Source: a virus
Length of the DNA: 29,598 bases
Reading direction: 5' to 3' (one strand)
Virus record (IMG/VR): IMGVR_UViG_3300026276_000087
Span: 1 to 29,598 of that record
The notes under the pieces were generated by a model. The model was not told where the DNA came from. It ran no database searches and saw nothing but the letters and a program-made list of their open reading frames with translations. Shown piece by piece: positions 7,437-15,244 of the stretch (within the stretch, counting starts at the first letter, position 1; each line of letters opens with the position of its first letter). The translations under genes were made by a program, and so were the position numbers.

Positions 7437-7664
7437 ATGAGTCACGCATCAGTAGACTTAGTCCGAGCATTCCAATACAACGACTGCGAGACCGTCGTTC
7501 GGGTATCGAAGGACGTGCCGTTCGCAACTGAGGTTGAGATCAAAAAGGCGGGTGAGGTTCTGCGAGAGAATTGCCATGAGCCTGATATCTTCGACAATCG
7601 AGAAGATGCCTTTCAGTACGGGCGAACGCTTGGAGAGCACTATATTGATGGTCTGCTTAAATAG
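7437..7664 (+). CDS. Small cargo protein, unknown
   Basis: A 75-aa acidic protein (MSHASVDLVRAFQYNDCETV...). A strong ribosome-binding site, GAGGTGAAA, precedes the ATG. The C-terminal part ends in a helix (NREDAFQYGRTLGEHYIDGLLK). No motif or family is recognised. It follows the 7107 gene on the same strand after about 105 bases, and may be expressed with it or separately. Confidence 0.65.
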   Translation: MSHASVDLVRAFQYNDCETVVRVSKDVPFATEVEIKKAGEVLRENCHEPDIFDNREDAFQYGRTLGEHYIDGLLK

Positions 7665-7736
7665 ATCATCACGGCTCGATGACTTCGTCTTCTGGCTCAC
7701 CGGCGTGCTTTGCAAGGACTTGCGCCCCGGCGATCC

Positions 7737-8744
7737 TCAGGCGGCTGCGCGCTTGAGTTGGTCGGTGAGCTGGGTTGGCAATTTGCGCAGCGTCAGCGTG
7801 CCGCCGGCTTCGTCGAACTCGACCCTGTCGCCGAGCAGATGCTGGTCAAAACTGATCGACAGGCCATCAGCCCGGCCTGTGAAACGCCGGAATTTGTTCA
7901 GGGTCTTCTTGTCCGGTGGGATTGAAGCCGAGAGGCCATAGTCCTTGCCTTGGACGAACTCGGCGAACGCCAGTGGCTGGTCGTCGTCGAGCACTTCGGA
8001 CAGTTCGTCGAGCGTGATCGGCTCGCCCAGTTTGGCCTGGGACATCGCATAGTTGACCAGCGTATCGGTCTTCTCTCGGGCGGATTCCTCGCCAAGGTCT
8101 TCACTTTCAACGAAGTCACTAAACGCCTTGAGCAGGGTGCGGGTTTCGCCCGGGCCGTCGACGCCTTCCTGCGCGCCGATGAAGTCGCGGAAGTACTCGT
8201 TGAGCCTGCGGCCCTGCTTGCCCTTGAGGTACGAGATGTATTGGCGCGACTGCGGGTTGTTCTTCCATTCGCTGATGTTGATGCGCGCGGCCAGGCGGAT
8301 ATGGTCCAGATCCAGGCGCTTGACCGTCATCAGGTGCAGCTCTTCGGTCATGATCACCGCTTCCGTTTCCTGAACCAGGGCGATGATCAGGTAATCGGTC
8401 AGGCCTTGTTGGTAGTGACAGAAGAGGGCGTGCCCGCCTGTGGTCAGGTTCGACTCTTCCATCAGCCGGGTCAGGTGCTCGACGGCTGTCCGGGTAAACG
8501 ACAGAAAATCATCGCCGCCGGCCAGGTACTTGGCGAGCCAGCCGCTGAGTGGATATGCGCCAGATTCTGTATGGAAGAAACCCCAGCCCTTGCCGGCGGT
8601 GGCGTTGTAGCTTTCGTTGAACTGCTGGACCAGATCGTCACGGGCCTGGCTCTCGACCTGTTCGGCGCCGCCGAGGTGCAGAACAGCAGGCGTGCCGTCG
8701 GGCTTCTTGTCGATCTTGTGGATTGCGCTGTGGAGAACTGGCAT
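7737..8744 (-). CDS. Nucleoid-associated protein of the NdpA/YejK family
   Basis: A 335-aa product, the usual length of YejK/NdpA. The start [17 protein letters not shown] is chosen because GAGG stands about eight bases before the ATG at 8744 and family proteins begin this way. Typical stretches are [22 protein letters not shown] and [13 protein letters not shown] in the middle and [19 protein letters not shown] near the end. The family binds double-stranded DNA and associates with the nucleoid. Phage copies may substitute for or compete with the host protein. It sits in the leftward operon, with cargo genes on both sides running the other way. Confidence 0.9.
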   Translation of the reverse strand: MPVLHSAIHKIDKKPDGTPAVLHLGGAEQVESQARDDLVQQFNESYNATAGKGWGFFHTESGAYPLSGWLAKYLAGGDDFLSFTRTAVEHLTRLMEESNLTTGGHALFCHYQQGLTDYLIIALVQETEAVIMTEELHLMTVKRLDLDHIRLAARINISEWKNNPQSRQYISYLKGKQGRRLNEYFRDFIGAQEGVDGPGETRTLLKAFSDFVESEDLGEESAREKTDTLVNYAMSQAKLGEPITLDELSEVLDDDQPLAFAEFVQGKDYGLSASIPPDKKTLNKFRRFTGRADGLSISFDQHLLGDRVEFDEAGGTLTLRKLPTQLTDQLKRAAA

Positions 8745-8760
8745 TGCGGTTACCTCGGGT

Positions 8761-8782
8761 AGGCGCCGCCCTCCGTGACCGG
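8761..8782. repeat. 22-bp repeat copy 2
   Basis: Identical to 7015-7036. Here it lies between the NdpA start codon and the 8855 cargo gene. Confidence 0.85.
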
Positions 8783-8854
8783 TGGTGGCAATTTGATTTG
8801 GGATGATGTATTTGTGTGGTGCCGGCAAGCAGTCGGTTCGCCAAGGAGCGGTTG

Positions 8855-9355
8855 ATGCAGTCGCAATATTGGGTTGAGCTACAGTCGATGAAAGCTCATG
8901 TCTATTACATCGAGCTTTATCAACTTCGCTCTGAAAGTATTGAGCGGAGCATAAACATAATATTGGCAATCGCGTCATCCTCAAGTATTGCAGGATGGGT
9001 AATATGGCAGCAGTATGCCTTCGCATGGGCCTGCTTTATCATGCTCAGTCAGGTTGTTTCAGCTGTTTATCGATACTTGCCGTTTAAGGCCCGAATTAAG
9101 CCGCTTAGTACTGCTGGTATAGAACTCTCAGTCATTACCAACGAAGCTGAAAGAGATTGGTATGAGGTGTCAGCGGGAAAATTGACCGAAAGTGAAATTA
9201 ACGAAAAAAGATTTAATTTTCGGAAAAAGAGCTCGGCGGTGATGAAGTCAGCATTCGGCGGGATGGTTATTCCTGAAGATAAAAAGCTGATGCGTTGCGC
9301 GGAAGAAAAGATGTTCACTTACTTCAAGAGCCATTATCCGGAGCTTCAAAGATGA
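8855..9355 (+). CDS. Two-pass membrane protein (SLATT-like candidate)
   Basis: A 166-aa protein with AAGGAG six bases before the ATG. An amphipathic N-terminal helix rich in Tyr and Arg (residues about 10-30) is followed by two close transmembrane segments, [20 protein letters not shown] and [19 protein letters not shown] roughly 100-residue soluble, charged C-terminal domain then follows. This layout resembles SLATT domains, which act as pore-type effectors in bacterial conflict systems, but the match is by architecture only. It overlaps the next gene by ATGA and is AT-richer than the neighbouring core genes. Alternatives are a superinfection-exclusion protein or an unrelated membrane protein. 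Confidence 0.75.
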   Translation: MQSQYWVELQSMKAHVYYIELYQLRSESIERSINIILAIASSSSIAGWVIWQQYAFAWACFIMLSQVVSAVYRYLPFKARIKPLSTAGIELSVITNEAERDWYEVSAGKLTESEINEKRFNFRKKSSAVMKSAFGGMVIPEDKKLMRCAEEKMFTYFKSHYPELQR

Positions 9356-9480
9356 GCGATAAAAAGCCTGAAAAACCTAAATCACGCCCCTATGTTGGTG
9401 TGGCGAATGACCACGGGCTTCCGCCTATTCAAAATACTCTGCCAATGCCTAAGGTCCAGCCCCCTAAGAAAGAGAAGTGA
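9352..9480 (+). CDS. Proline- and lysine-rich 42-aa peptide
   Basis: A 42-aa protein, [16 protein letters not shown] and onwards, ending KVQPPKKEK. It starts inside the stop codon of the membrane protein gene (ATGA), a strong sign that the two are translated together. It is nearly a quarter lysine and very rich in proline, with no predicted structure. It may be a flexible partner of the membrane protein or an SH3-like ligand. No family is recognised. Confidence 0.7.
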   Translation: MSDKKPEKPKSRPYVGVANDHGLPPIQNTLPMPKVQPPKKEK

Positions 9481-9804
9481 TCAAGGCGAGATGATCTCGT
9501 CGCCCGGGTCGCGCTTCAGCTCGGCCAAACTCTCATTCCGAAACATCCGCGCCACGTTTTCGCTTATCTGCACTTTGTGGCGCGGACTGCCGATCGCCTG
9601 ATATGAAAGCGTCGGCCCGAGCGCGTGAGCGTTCAGAATCAGGTTCTGCACCGCCTCGCTCATTTCCTCGATATCGTTCCAGGCCATCAACTCGGCAAGC
9701 ATCTGCCGGCTGCCAAGTCGTAACCGGTGCCGCAATTCCTTCTCGTCGTACTCGATCCGCTTCTCGGCGGCCTTCGCTGATCGCTCTTGTCCAGTCTTGG
9801 CCAT
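9481..9804 (-). CDS. Hypothetical phage protein
   Basis: A 107-aa basic protein starting MAKTGQERSAKAAEKR. The ATG at 9804 is used because GAGG stands six bases before it; a TTG two codons upstream is also in frame. The N-terminal half is a charged helix, followed by LILNAHALGPTLSYQAIGSPRHKVQISENVARMF. It is in the leftward operon between the HTH gene and NdpA. The function is unknown; its basic helices suggest nucleic-acid contact. Confidence 0.72.
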   Translation of the reverse strand: MAKTGQERSAKAAEKRIEYDEKELRHRLRLGSRQMLAELMAWNDIEEMSEAVQNLILNAHALGPTLSYQAIGSPRHKVQISENVARMFRNESLAELKRDPGDEIISP

Positions 9805-9876
9805 GGCCAACCTCTTCTATGCCACTGGCCGGCAGCGCCAACCAGGTTTGTCGTTTGCGTTGTTGTGACCGGCTCT

Positions 9877-10395
9877 TCATCGAAACGCCGGCTCCAGCTT
9901 CGGATAGTCAATGTCGAAATCCTTGATTAGCCGGTAGAGCAGGGTTGAGCTGATGCCCAGGTTTTCACAGCACCTCGTACGGTTGACGCTTCTCGCTATG
10001 CAATCCTTCACCTGGATGACCAGCATCGCGTCTGACTCAGCAGCCGTTTTGTTCGATGCGTAGGCCTTCTTAGGACCTGCTGTGAACTCGATTGCATAGC
10101 GCCCGGCGATCCCTCGAAGAACGCCCATCGTTATGCCTTCCTGCTCGCATATCTCGCTTCGGTTCAGGGTTTTAGCCAAGGCACGAATTCGCGTTACCTG
10201 CTGTGCCGTCTCGGCTTTAACTGCGGCACTCTGGAAGTTTGGCGCTCGGCGCCCCTCAGATATCGACTTCAAGGGAGCATTGGCTTCGGGTTCGCGGATC
10301 TCGCCACCCTTCGCCAGGAACTGCGCGATCTGGGCGGATAGCTCGTTGGCGAACGGTTGGCGCTCGTTTATGACGCTGAGGTGATTGCTGATCAT
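9877..10395 (-). CDS. Helix-turn-helix phage protein
   Basis: A 172-aa protein whose start overlaps the stop of the upstream exonuclease gene (ATGA at 10392-10395). Two segments look like tandem homeodomain-type HTH units: ALAKTLNRSEICEQEGITMGVLRGIAGR (about 73-100) and CIARSVNRTRCCENLGISSTLLYRLIKD (about 131-158). Each has a 'helix, R/E, C, ExxGI, recognition helix' pattern. It may be a DNA-binding regulator or an architectural partner of the recombination proteins. No specific family name is offered. Confidence 0.75.
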   Translation of the reverse strand: MISNHLSVINERQPFANELSAQIAQFLAKGGEIREPEANAPLKSISEGRRAPNFQSAAVKAETAQQVTRIRALAKTLNRSEICEQEGITMGVLRGIAGRYAIEFTAGPKKAYASNKTAAESDAMLVIQVKDCIARSVNRTRCCENLGISSTLLYRLIKDFDIDYPKLEPAFR

Positions 10396-12035
10396 GCAGC
10401 CACCTTCACCAGCCTCACGCCGGCCATGCTGAACTTGGAGCCCTGGTCTGCGACAAGTGCGTCGAGCTTTTCCCAGTCCACAGTCAACATCGAGATTGGG
10501 GCTTGGCCATAGGCTACGGCTTTGATCAGCGCTTCGAGGTCGTAGACGTCTGCCTGCATCGCTACCGGTTGAGTGGTTTGCGCTGCAGCAGGCTTCATGG
10601 CTGTTTGAGCGATTGGCGCAGCTCTGTTCGGCACAGAGGTCGCGACAAATGCAGACTGAACAACAGGTTCAACGACAGCCTTTGCTTTAGTTTCGTCTTC
10701 GATCCGCTGCAGCTCTTCGTTTCGAATCCGCGTCCGCGTGGCTTCTGCTTTCACTTCTTCGGCTTTCTGGTGGTCGGCGATTCGCACCTTGATCAGCGCC
10801 ACCAGGTCGTCGTTGGCCTTCAGAACAAGCTGCTGGAGGTCGTTGAACAAAAACGTGTGGTCTACGGCGAGTTCGCCATAGCTGGCCAGGTTGGCGCGAA
10901 TGCTGTCACCGATCTGACTGGCGGCAATCTTGGCCCGGGCCAGCTCCGAGTCGGCTGCATCGCGCAGACTGCTGATGGACTTTTTGCCCTTGATGGCGCC
11001 GGCGAAGTCAGCAGGCACTGCCGGCATCCGTGCTTTACCGCCCAGCGATGCGTTGATCTGATCGATGTGCGCCTGAAGCGCCTTGGCGGCATTCATGACG
11101 ATGTCTTGGCGGATACTCAGTTTGCGGGCCGTCACCAGTTTGTTGAGCATCAGTCGTTTGTCGCGTGCTTCGGCGCTGATCTCGGTGATTGTGCGGAAGA
11201 GAAGGTCGATGGATTCCGTTTGACTCAGCGCGTGTCGCTTGGCTGCCTCCAGACGCTCTTCCACATCAGCGCACCACTTGACGGTTTTCTCGGCGTCAGC
11301 GAAGTGCTGGTCGGTTTCCAGTTCGGTATTGATCGACGCGAAAACGGCCAGCGAGTGAGCCTTGAACTGTTCCAGGTTGCTGGCGGTGACCATGCCAGTG
11401 ACTTCGATGCGCAGCGCGGGCAGGCTATCCGGAGTCTTGCCGACGGCCTCAGGCATGACCTCGACCGGAGTGAAGTCGAGCAGGTCGGCTTGGAACTGCT
11501 TCCAACCAGCGACGAGCGTCGCGGCGCGGCCCGGTACCGGTGTGTATTCCATCGACACGAAGTTGTCTTCAGTGCCGTCGGAGCAAACGAAGATCACTTT
11601 CTCGGCGCCGCTCACCAACAGCTGCTGCTCGAGCTGCCAGTAATAGTGCGGGTCCAGGTTGCCGGCCAGCACGTCGGCGGCCAGTTGTTCGTTCCACATT
11701 TTGTGCTCGAACAGCGTCTCGCCGAGCATGGTGCAGCCGTCGAGCGAAGCGAGCAGGTCGCCATCGGTACCGACAACGGGAAAGAGGTCTTCACCGATCC
11801 GTACCTCCAGAATCGGGCGGGCCATGGCTTCAGCTTCGTGGCCTTTGTCGAACAGGTATTTCTGCACCCACCACGACACGTCGCGGTCGAGGCCGGTCTT
11901 TTTAGCACTAAGCAGTTCGGTGCGTTTCATCTGCTTCGAGGCGCCCATCATGGCTGGCGCCTCGGAGGCGGTGAAGTAGTTGGCGCGGAGCGCATGCCAG
12001 GCTTCGGAGCCCTGAGCTACGTTATGAATCTTCAT
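10392..12035 (-). CDS. YqaJ/lambda-Exo-type exonuclease with long C-terminal extension
   Basis: A 547-aa recombination nuclease. The N-terminal third is the YqaJ fold of PD-(D/E)XK nucleases: FTASEAPAMMGAS near residue 21, KGHEAEA (Glu67), LLASLDG (Asp99), the E-x-K core FEHKMW (Glu110, Lys112) and YYWQLEQQLLVSG (Gln134). It digests one DNA strand to give a substrate for the annealing protein encoded just upstream, with which it overlaps by ATGA. Residues about 225-450 form a helical, coiled-coil-rich extension and the last 100 residues are Ala/Gln-rich, making it much longer than lambda Exo. Family call firm. Confidence 0.92.
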   Translation of the reverse strand: MKIHNVAQGSEAWHALRANYFTASEAPAMMGASKQMKRTELLSAKKTGLDRDVSWWVQKYLFDKGHEAEAMARPILEVRIGEDLFPVVGTDGDLLASLDGCTMLGETLFEHKMWNEQLAADVLAGNLDPHYYWQLEQQLLVSGAEKVIFVCSDGTEDNFVSMEYTPVPGRAATLVAGWKQFQADLLDFTPVEVMPEAVGKTPDSLPALRIEVTGMVTASNLEQFKAHSLAVFASINTELETDQHFADAEKTVKWCADVEERLEAAKRHALSQTESIDLLFRTITEISAEARDKRLMLNKLVTARKLSIRQDIVMNAAKALQAHIDQINASLGGKARMPAVPADFAGAIKGKKSISSLRDAADSELARAKIAASQIGDSIRANLASYGELAVDHTFLFNDLQQLVLKANDDLVALIKVRIADHQKAEEVKAEATRTRIRNEELQRIEDETKAKAVVEPVVQSAFVATSVPNRAAPIAQTAMKPAAAQTTQPVAMQADVYDLEALIKAVAYGQAPISMLTVDWEKLDALVADQGSKFSMAGVRLVKVAA

Positions 12036-12922
12036 TCGGTTTCTCCTGTAATGGGCGCCATGCGGTGGATGCGATCGGTCTGCTCGGCGCTGAGCGTGTA
12101 TTTGGATTCAAGGAAGGCGATCAGGCTTTCAGCGTCTGTCTTTCCTTGGTCGACGCCGCTTTGCCAGGTAGGCAGCATCGTTTCGAACTTTTCTTCCGGG
12201 TAGCTGGGTAACGCCGTCGGTGTCGGGCTTTTGCGGGGTGAAACATCGCGGGCGGGCGGGGCGCTTTCCTCGAGCTCGTCCGGGCTGTAGACGCCTAGGA
12301 TCACGTCGGGGCAATACAGTCGTGACCAGCGCTTGGTAGCGAGGTAGGCCAACTGCTGGCGCGGATCGTCAGCCCAAAGCGTGCTGTTGCGGGTGCGGGC
12401 CTGGGCCAGAAGCAGCTCCAGAACACGCGGTTCTGCTTCGCCGCGGAAGGTGGCCCAGACCTTCACGCCCAGACCTTCCTCGTCTTCGAGTTTCCAGCCG
12501 GGCTGGCGGTATTGTTTACCTTCGCTATTGGTCTTGATGTCGAACTTACCGATCACCTTTTCCCAAGCGCCGTACCACTCGTAGTGGAGGCGGTCTAGAA
12601 CCGGTGCGCAGGTGGTGATCACCGCGTTGACCAACTGAGCCTCGTAGCCGAGCACGCCGTTCACCAGGTGCGTTTTCTGCGCAACCGCGAAGGGGTTCAT
12701 CTTCCACTGCATCGACTGCATGATTACCGCGAGGCAGTCGGCCGAGTTGCCGTTGAAGTGCTTCGGCACCGTGGCGCGGCCGGTGGCCATGACGTCGGCC
12801 AGGCGCATCATCTTGTCGAGACTGTCGCCGTCGAGCACCAGGGCGCTGGTGCTGGTCGCTGCATGGGGAAGAACGTGCAGAGTTTGTTCGTGCGCCACCG
12901 GCGCCACGCTTTGTGCGGACAT
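12032..12922 (-). CDS. recT: RecT-family single-strand annealing protein
   Basis: A 296-aa RecT/Bet-type recombinase. Diagnostic stretches are LADVMATGRATVPKHFNGNSADCLAVIMQSMQWKMNPFAVAQKTHLVNGVLGYEAQLVNAVI (residues about 42-103) and DPRQQLAYLATKRWSRLYCPDVILGVYSPDE (about 185-215). The C-terminal 80 residues are a variable, proline-containing tail. It anneals the strands produced by the exonuclease, giving phage-encoded homologous recombination. AAGGA lies eight bases before the ATG. It is immediately upstream of the exonuclease with a stop/start overlap. Confidence 0.93.
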   Translation of the reverse strand: MSAQSVAPVAHEQTLHVLPHAATSTSALVLDGDSLDKMMRLADVMATGRATVPKHFNGNSADCLAVIMQSMQWKMNPFAVAQKTHLVNGVLGYEAQLVNAVITTCAPVLDRLHYEWYGAWEKVIGKFDIKTNSEGKQYRQPGWKLEDEEGLGVKVWATFRGEAEPRVLELLLAQARTRNSTLWADDPRQQLAYLATKRWSRLYCPDVILGVYSPDELEESAPPARDVSPRKSPTPTALPSYPEEKFETMLPTWQSGVDQGKTDAESLIAFLESKYTLSAEQTDRIHRMAPITGETE

Positions 12923-12967
12923 GACAATTCCTTGCCGCGCGCTGGCGCAGCTTTTGAAAGGTGTGTG

Positions 12968-13084
12968 CTATTGAGGGACTGGCGCGCAGAGGGCGCCGAA
13001 CAACATGAGGGCGGTGCAGGTGGCGAGCGCGAAGAATGAGCTGCGCCAGAATACGAAGCGTCTGGCGCGTTGTCGGGCTGTCAT
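12968..13084 (-). CDS. 38-aa small membrane protein
   Basis: A short ORF missed by length cut-offs. It reads MTARQRARRFVFWRSSFF followed by ALATCTALMLFGALCA and ends VPQ. The pattern is a strongly basic N-terminus followed by one hydrophobic segment, as in a single-pass protein with the basic end inside. Its ATG overlaps the TGA of the 13081 gene (ATGA), the same coupling used by other genes in this operon, which is the main support. Function unknown. Confidence 0.6.
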   Translation of the reverse strand: MTARQRARRFVFWRSSFFALATCTALMLFGALCAPVPQ

Positions 13085-13527
13085 GCCGCGTCGGCCTTTC
13101 GCTGTTCCGCCAGGTCAGCGGCACACTCAGCTTCCAGTTCTTCGGCGCGAGCCCGGCCATACTCGTTGGCGTGAGGTCTGATCAGCGCTTCGGCGACATC
13201 GTGCAGCGCTGTCGGACGATTACCTCTCGGCTGGCCCAGCGCTTCAATGGCCAAGTCGTAGGCAGTGCCGTGAGCGCGTCGGCCGTCGGCGATCACCCAG
13301 CACAGCATCCGCTCAATGGGGTATTCGCGATTGTCAGTGAGCAGCGGGGCGATGTGTTCCTGTGCACCCAGGTGTTCGGCCAGCGCCTCCCACAACGACT
13401 GTGGAGTGACCAGGGCGACTGACTTGCCATGCGCTCGCGGTGCCGTGACGTTGTCGCCGCAGATTAGCGAGTTGATTGCATCGTGGAGCCAGTCCGGCCC
13501 CTCTGGAGTGTCGAGAAAGTCCGTCAT
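13081..13527 (-). CDS. Hypothetical phage protein
   Basis: A 148-aa protein (MTDFLDTPEGPDWLHDAINSLICGDNV...). AGGAG lies six bases before the ATG. The body is helical with EHLGAQEHIAPLLTDNREYPIERMLCWVIADGRRAHGTAYDLAI, and the end is a charged helix rich in Ala and Glu. It is in the leftward operon upstream of the recombination genes. Location suggests a helper of the RecT/exonuclease system, but no motif proves that. Confidence 0.75.
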   Translation of the reverse strand: MTDFLDTPEGPDWLHDAINSLICGDNVTAPRAHGKSVALVTPQSLWEALAEHLGAQEHIAPLLTDNREYPIERMLCWVIADGRRAHGTAYDLAIEALGQPRGNRPTALHDVAEALIRPHANEYGRARAEELEAECAADLAEQRKADAA

Positions 13528-13530
13528 GAT

Positions 13531-13779
13531 TTACTCCTGCTGTTCCAGCCGGCGCGCCAGGGCGCAGGCCTCGTTATGGTCGCGGCGGAAGCCTTGGGCT
13601 TTGCCGGTGCGGCGATCCACTACATGGAAGAACGCTACGCCCGCCGGCTTTACGGTGAAGCGAGGCAGCGCAACTGGCTGCGGCCTGCCGATCATTTCGT
13701 ACAGGTCTTCCGTGGCGATGCGAGAGCGGATACGCAAAGCTGCGCGCACTTCGTTGCCGAGCTGGATGCTGGGGTGCAT
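13531..13779 (-). CDS. Hypothetical phage protein
   Basis: An 82-aa protein starting MHPSIQLGNEVRAALR. The ATG at 13779 is preferred because GGAG precedes it by six bases; an in-frame ATG at 13827 is an alternative. The product is basic and contains strand-rich QPVALPRFTVKPAGVAFFHVVDRRTGKAQGFRRD. It ends three bases before the next gene in the operon. Unknown function. Confidence 0.7.
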   Translation of the reverse strand: MHPSIQLGNEVRAALRIRSRIATEDLYEMIGRPQPVALPRFTVKPAGVAFFHVVDRRTGKAQGFRRDHNEACALARRLEQQE

Positions 13780-13933
13780 GGCAATCTCCGGTTGATGTGA
13801 GAACCAACAAAACTCGGCTGCACTCATCCGTTCCGCTGGTTGCCGTTGGGCGCGGAGGGGAGTGCATGCGGGTGGTGTCGGGCAGGGGGATTTATTACTA
13901 AAGAAACAAGAAGGTTCAGCCGATAGGTTCGCG

Positions 13934-13949
13934 TTGGCATAGATGCCAA
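13934..13949. promoter_or_regulatory. Operator-like palindrome upstream of the exported protein
   Basis: TTGGCAT-AG-ATGCCAA is a perfect inverted repeat with a two-base centre, ending 23 bases before the 13973 start codon. It lies where a regulator of the cargo gene would bind. Identity of the regulator is unknown. Confidence 0.5.
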
Positions 13950-13972
13950 ATACTTGAGAACTGGAGCTTCAA

Positions 13973-14320
13973 ATGTCGCTGAATAAAGCATGCATTGGCA
14001 TGAGCATCGCACTCGCGGGCTGCACTCTTGCGTTGACAGCCCAAGCTGCCAGCGACCACGAAATTGCCGTTGTAGCCGTCGCTATCTATCAAGTGTGCGG
14101 GCAGAAGCACCCAGAAAAGGATCTTTCTTTTGACCAATTCATATCGCTACATTCACACATGTCGACTCAAATGGCAGATGACATTCGGGAAATCGCCTCT
14201 CAGCCAAAGTACAAAGCAGAAGTAGAGGACGCCGTTCTACGCACGCACACCGAGGCCAGCCAAGATTTGCTTGAAGTCATCTGCGACAGCTATTACCGAG
14301 ATGCGAAGGAACGGAAATAG
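13973..14320 (+). CDS. Exported small protein (moron), possible lipoprotein
   Basis: A 115-aa protein with GGAG eight bases before the ATG. The N-terminus is a signal sequence: basic start, hydrophobic core IGMSIALAGCTLALTAQAA. It could be cut by signal peptidase I after TAQA or, because LAGC at residues 14-17 fits a lipobox, become a lipoprotein. The mature part is helical with two Cys (YQVCGQ and LEVICDS). It is the only exported protein in the left arm, and runs against the operon. A periplasmic protein expressed from a prophage suggests lysogenic conversion or block of superinfection; inference only. Confidence 0.75.
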   Translation: MSLNKACIGMSIALAGCTLALTAQAASDHEIAVVAVAIYQVCGQKHPEKDLSFDQFISLHSHMSTQMADDIREIASQPKYKAEVEDAVLRTHTEASQDLLEVICDSYYRDAKERK

Positions 14321-14330
14321 GCCGCTATTT
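14315..14330. terminator. Small hairpin overlapping the end of the exported-protein gene
   Basis: AAATAG-GCCG-CTATTT forms a perfect 6-bp stem with a 4-base loop, beginning in the last codons of the 13973 gene. It is weak as a terminator but is followed directly by a long inverted repeat. Confidence 0.35.
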
Positions 14331-14333
14331 CGT

Positions 14334-14427
14334 CCGCATCGGGCGTGTGATCTAACCGCCACTGTGAAGCGATGCACCGACAACGATCGGGCAAAATGGG
14401 TCTGGGTTAGATCACACTCCGATGCGG
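14334..14427. repeat. Long inverted repeat between convergent genes
   Basis: Left arm 14334-14357 (starts CCGCATCGGGCG, ends GATCTAACC) and right arm 14405-14427 (starts GGTTAGATC, ends CGATGCGG) are reverse complements except for one mismatch and one missing base, with 47 bases between. Transcribed from either side it would form a strong long hairpin. No T-run follows, so it may be a bidirectional roadblock, RNase III site or remnant of an insertion. Confidence 0.8.
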
Positions 14428-14488
14428 CCTGGTGCTGGGGAGTACCAGGTGCTCGGGCAGTTATCGTCAGGCTGACGTGGTGCTGGGG

Positions 14489-15244
14489 TCAGTCGTAAAT
14501 GCCGTAGCTGAAATCGTCTTCTTCGCAGTCCACCAGAATCTTGGAGGCGCCGAAGTAGAGCGCGGCGAGCAGCTTCTCGAACTTCGATCTGAAACGCAGG
14601 GTTTGACCGATCTTTTCGTTGTCGATGCGGGCGGCGTAAACAGTGCCAACCTGCCGGCCTTGGTCGTCACGGTCTTTGCCGCGCTTATCGAACGAGATGT
14701 GAATCGCGTTATCCAGGTTGTACTCACTACGTTCGCGGCTGCTGTAGGGCGATTCTTCTTTTGGCTTCTTGTCGAAGTAGATATGCAGGCCGCCGTATTC
14801 GGATTCTTGAAAACGAATGTCCGGCTGTTCCCAGCGCTCTTCTGCGGCGCTTTCCTTGTGGTCGTCAATAAACGCTTCAAGGAGGTCTTGCAGGCTTACT
14901 ACCTCTGGCATCTGGTCCTTGGTCAAGACTTCGTCGATTGCCTCCTGCGCGCGGCGGACCATGTCAGCCTCTACGCCGCTGGTCTCCCACTTTTCCTTCA
15001 GTGCTTTGGCGATCATGTCGTTGTAGCGGGTCAGCTCGAAGACCGTGGTCAGGTTGGCTGGTAATGCTGACTTGATCGCCTCCTCAACCTGCTTGCCCAT
15101 ATCGCCGTGACGACCAAAGCAGCTGTCGATCACCTTGGTGAACATGATCTTCACATGCTCGTCGATGATTGCTGCCGGCTGATCACCTGCAGCAAAGGCA
15201 GTGACTCGCTCAGCCAGCAGCGCTTGAAGGGTTTGCTCGCTCAT
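14489..15244 (-). CDS. Hypothetical phage protein, first gene of the PL operon
   Basis: A 251-aa acidic protein. The start MSEQTLQALLAERV is set by GGAG six bases before the ATG at 15244; longer readings run into the leader. The N-terminal half is helical (MFTKVIDSCFGRHGDMGKQVEEAIKSALP). The C-terminal half has strands in IRFQESEYGGLHIYFDKKPK and ends with acidic DCEEDDFSYGIYD. It is the first gene after the PL leader, where lambda-like phages often place antitermination or host-takeover functions. No motif fixes its role. Confidence 0.78.
   Translation of the reverse strand: MSEQTLQALLAERVTAFAAGDQPAAIIDEHVKIMFTKVIDSCFGRHGDMGKQVEEAIKSALPANLTTVFELTRYNDMIAKALKEKWETSGVEADMVRRAQEAIDEVLTKDQMPEVVSLQDLLEAFIDDHKESAAEERWEQPDIRFQESEYGGLHIYFDKKPKEESPYSSRERSEYNLDNAIHISFDKRGKDRDDQGRQVGTVYAARIDNEKIGQTLRFRSKFEKLLAALYFGASKILVDCEEDDFSYGIYD

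Noticed and set aside
7665-7736. Coding-like minus-strand tail ([22 protein letters not shown]) just after NdpA
   Set aside because: It reads like the end of a gene and has no start codon in frame. It could be a remnant cut off by the 7437 cargo unit, but is too short to annotate.
7950-8762. A 270-codon rightward frame across the NdpA gene
   Set aside because: Antisense shadow of NdpA, with no recognisable protein features.
10503-12203. A 566-codon rightward open frame across the exonuclease gene
   Set aside because: It lies exactly opposite the YqaJ exonuclease, which has clear catalytic motifs. Long antisense frames are common in GC-rich genes, and its translation is Cys/Val/Leu-rich with no domain.
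14432-15064. 210-codon rightward frame opposite the 14489 gene
   Set aside because: Shadow of the leftward gene; no start signal.
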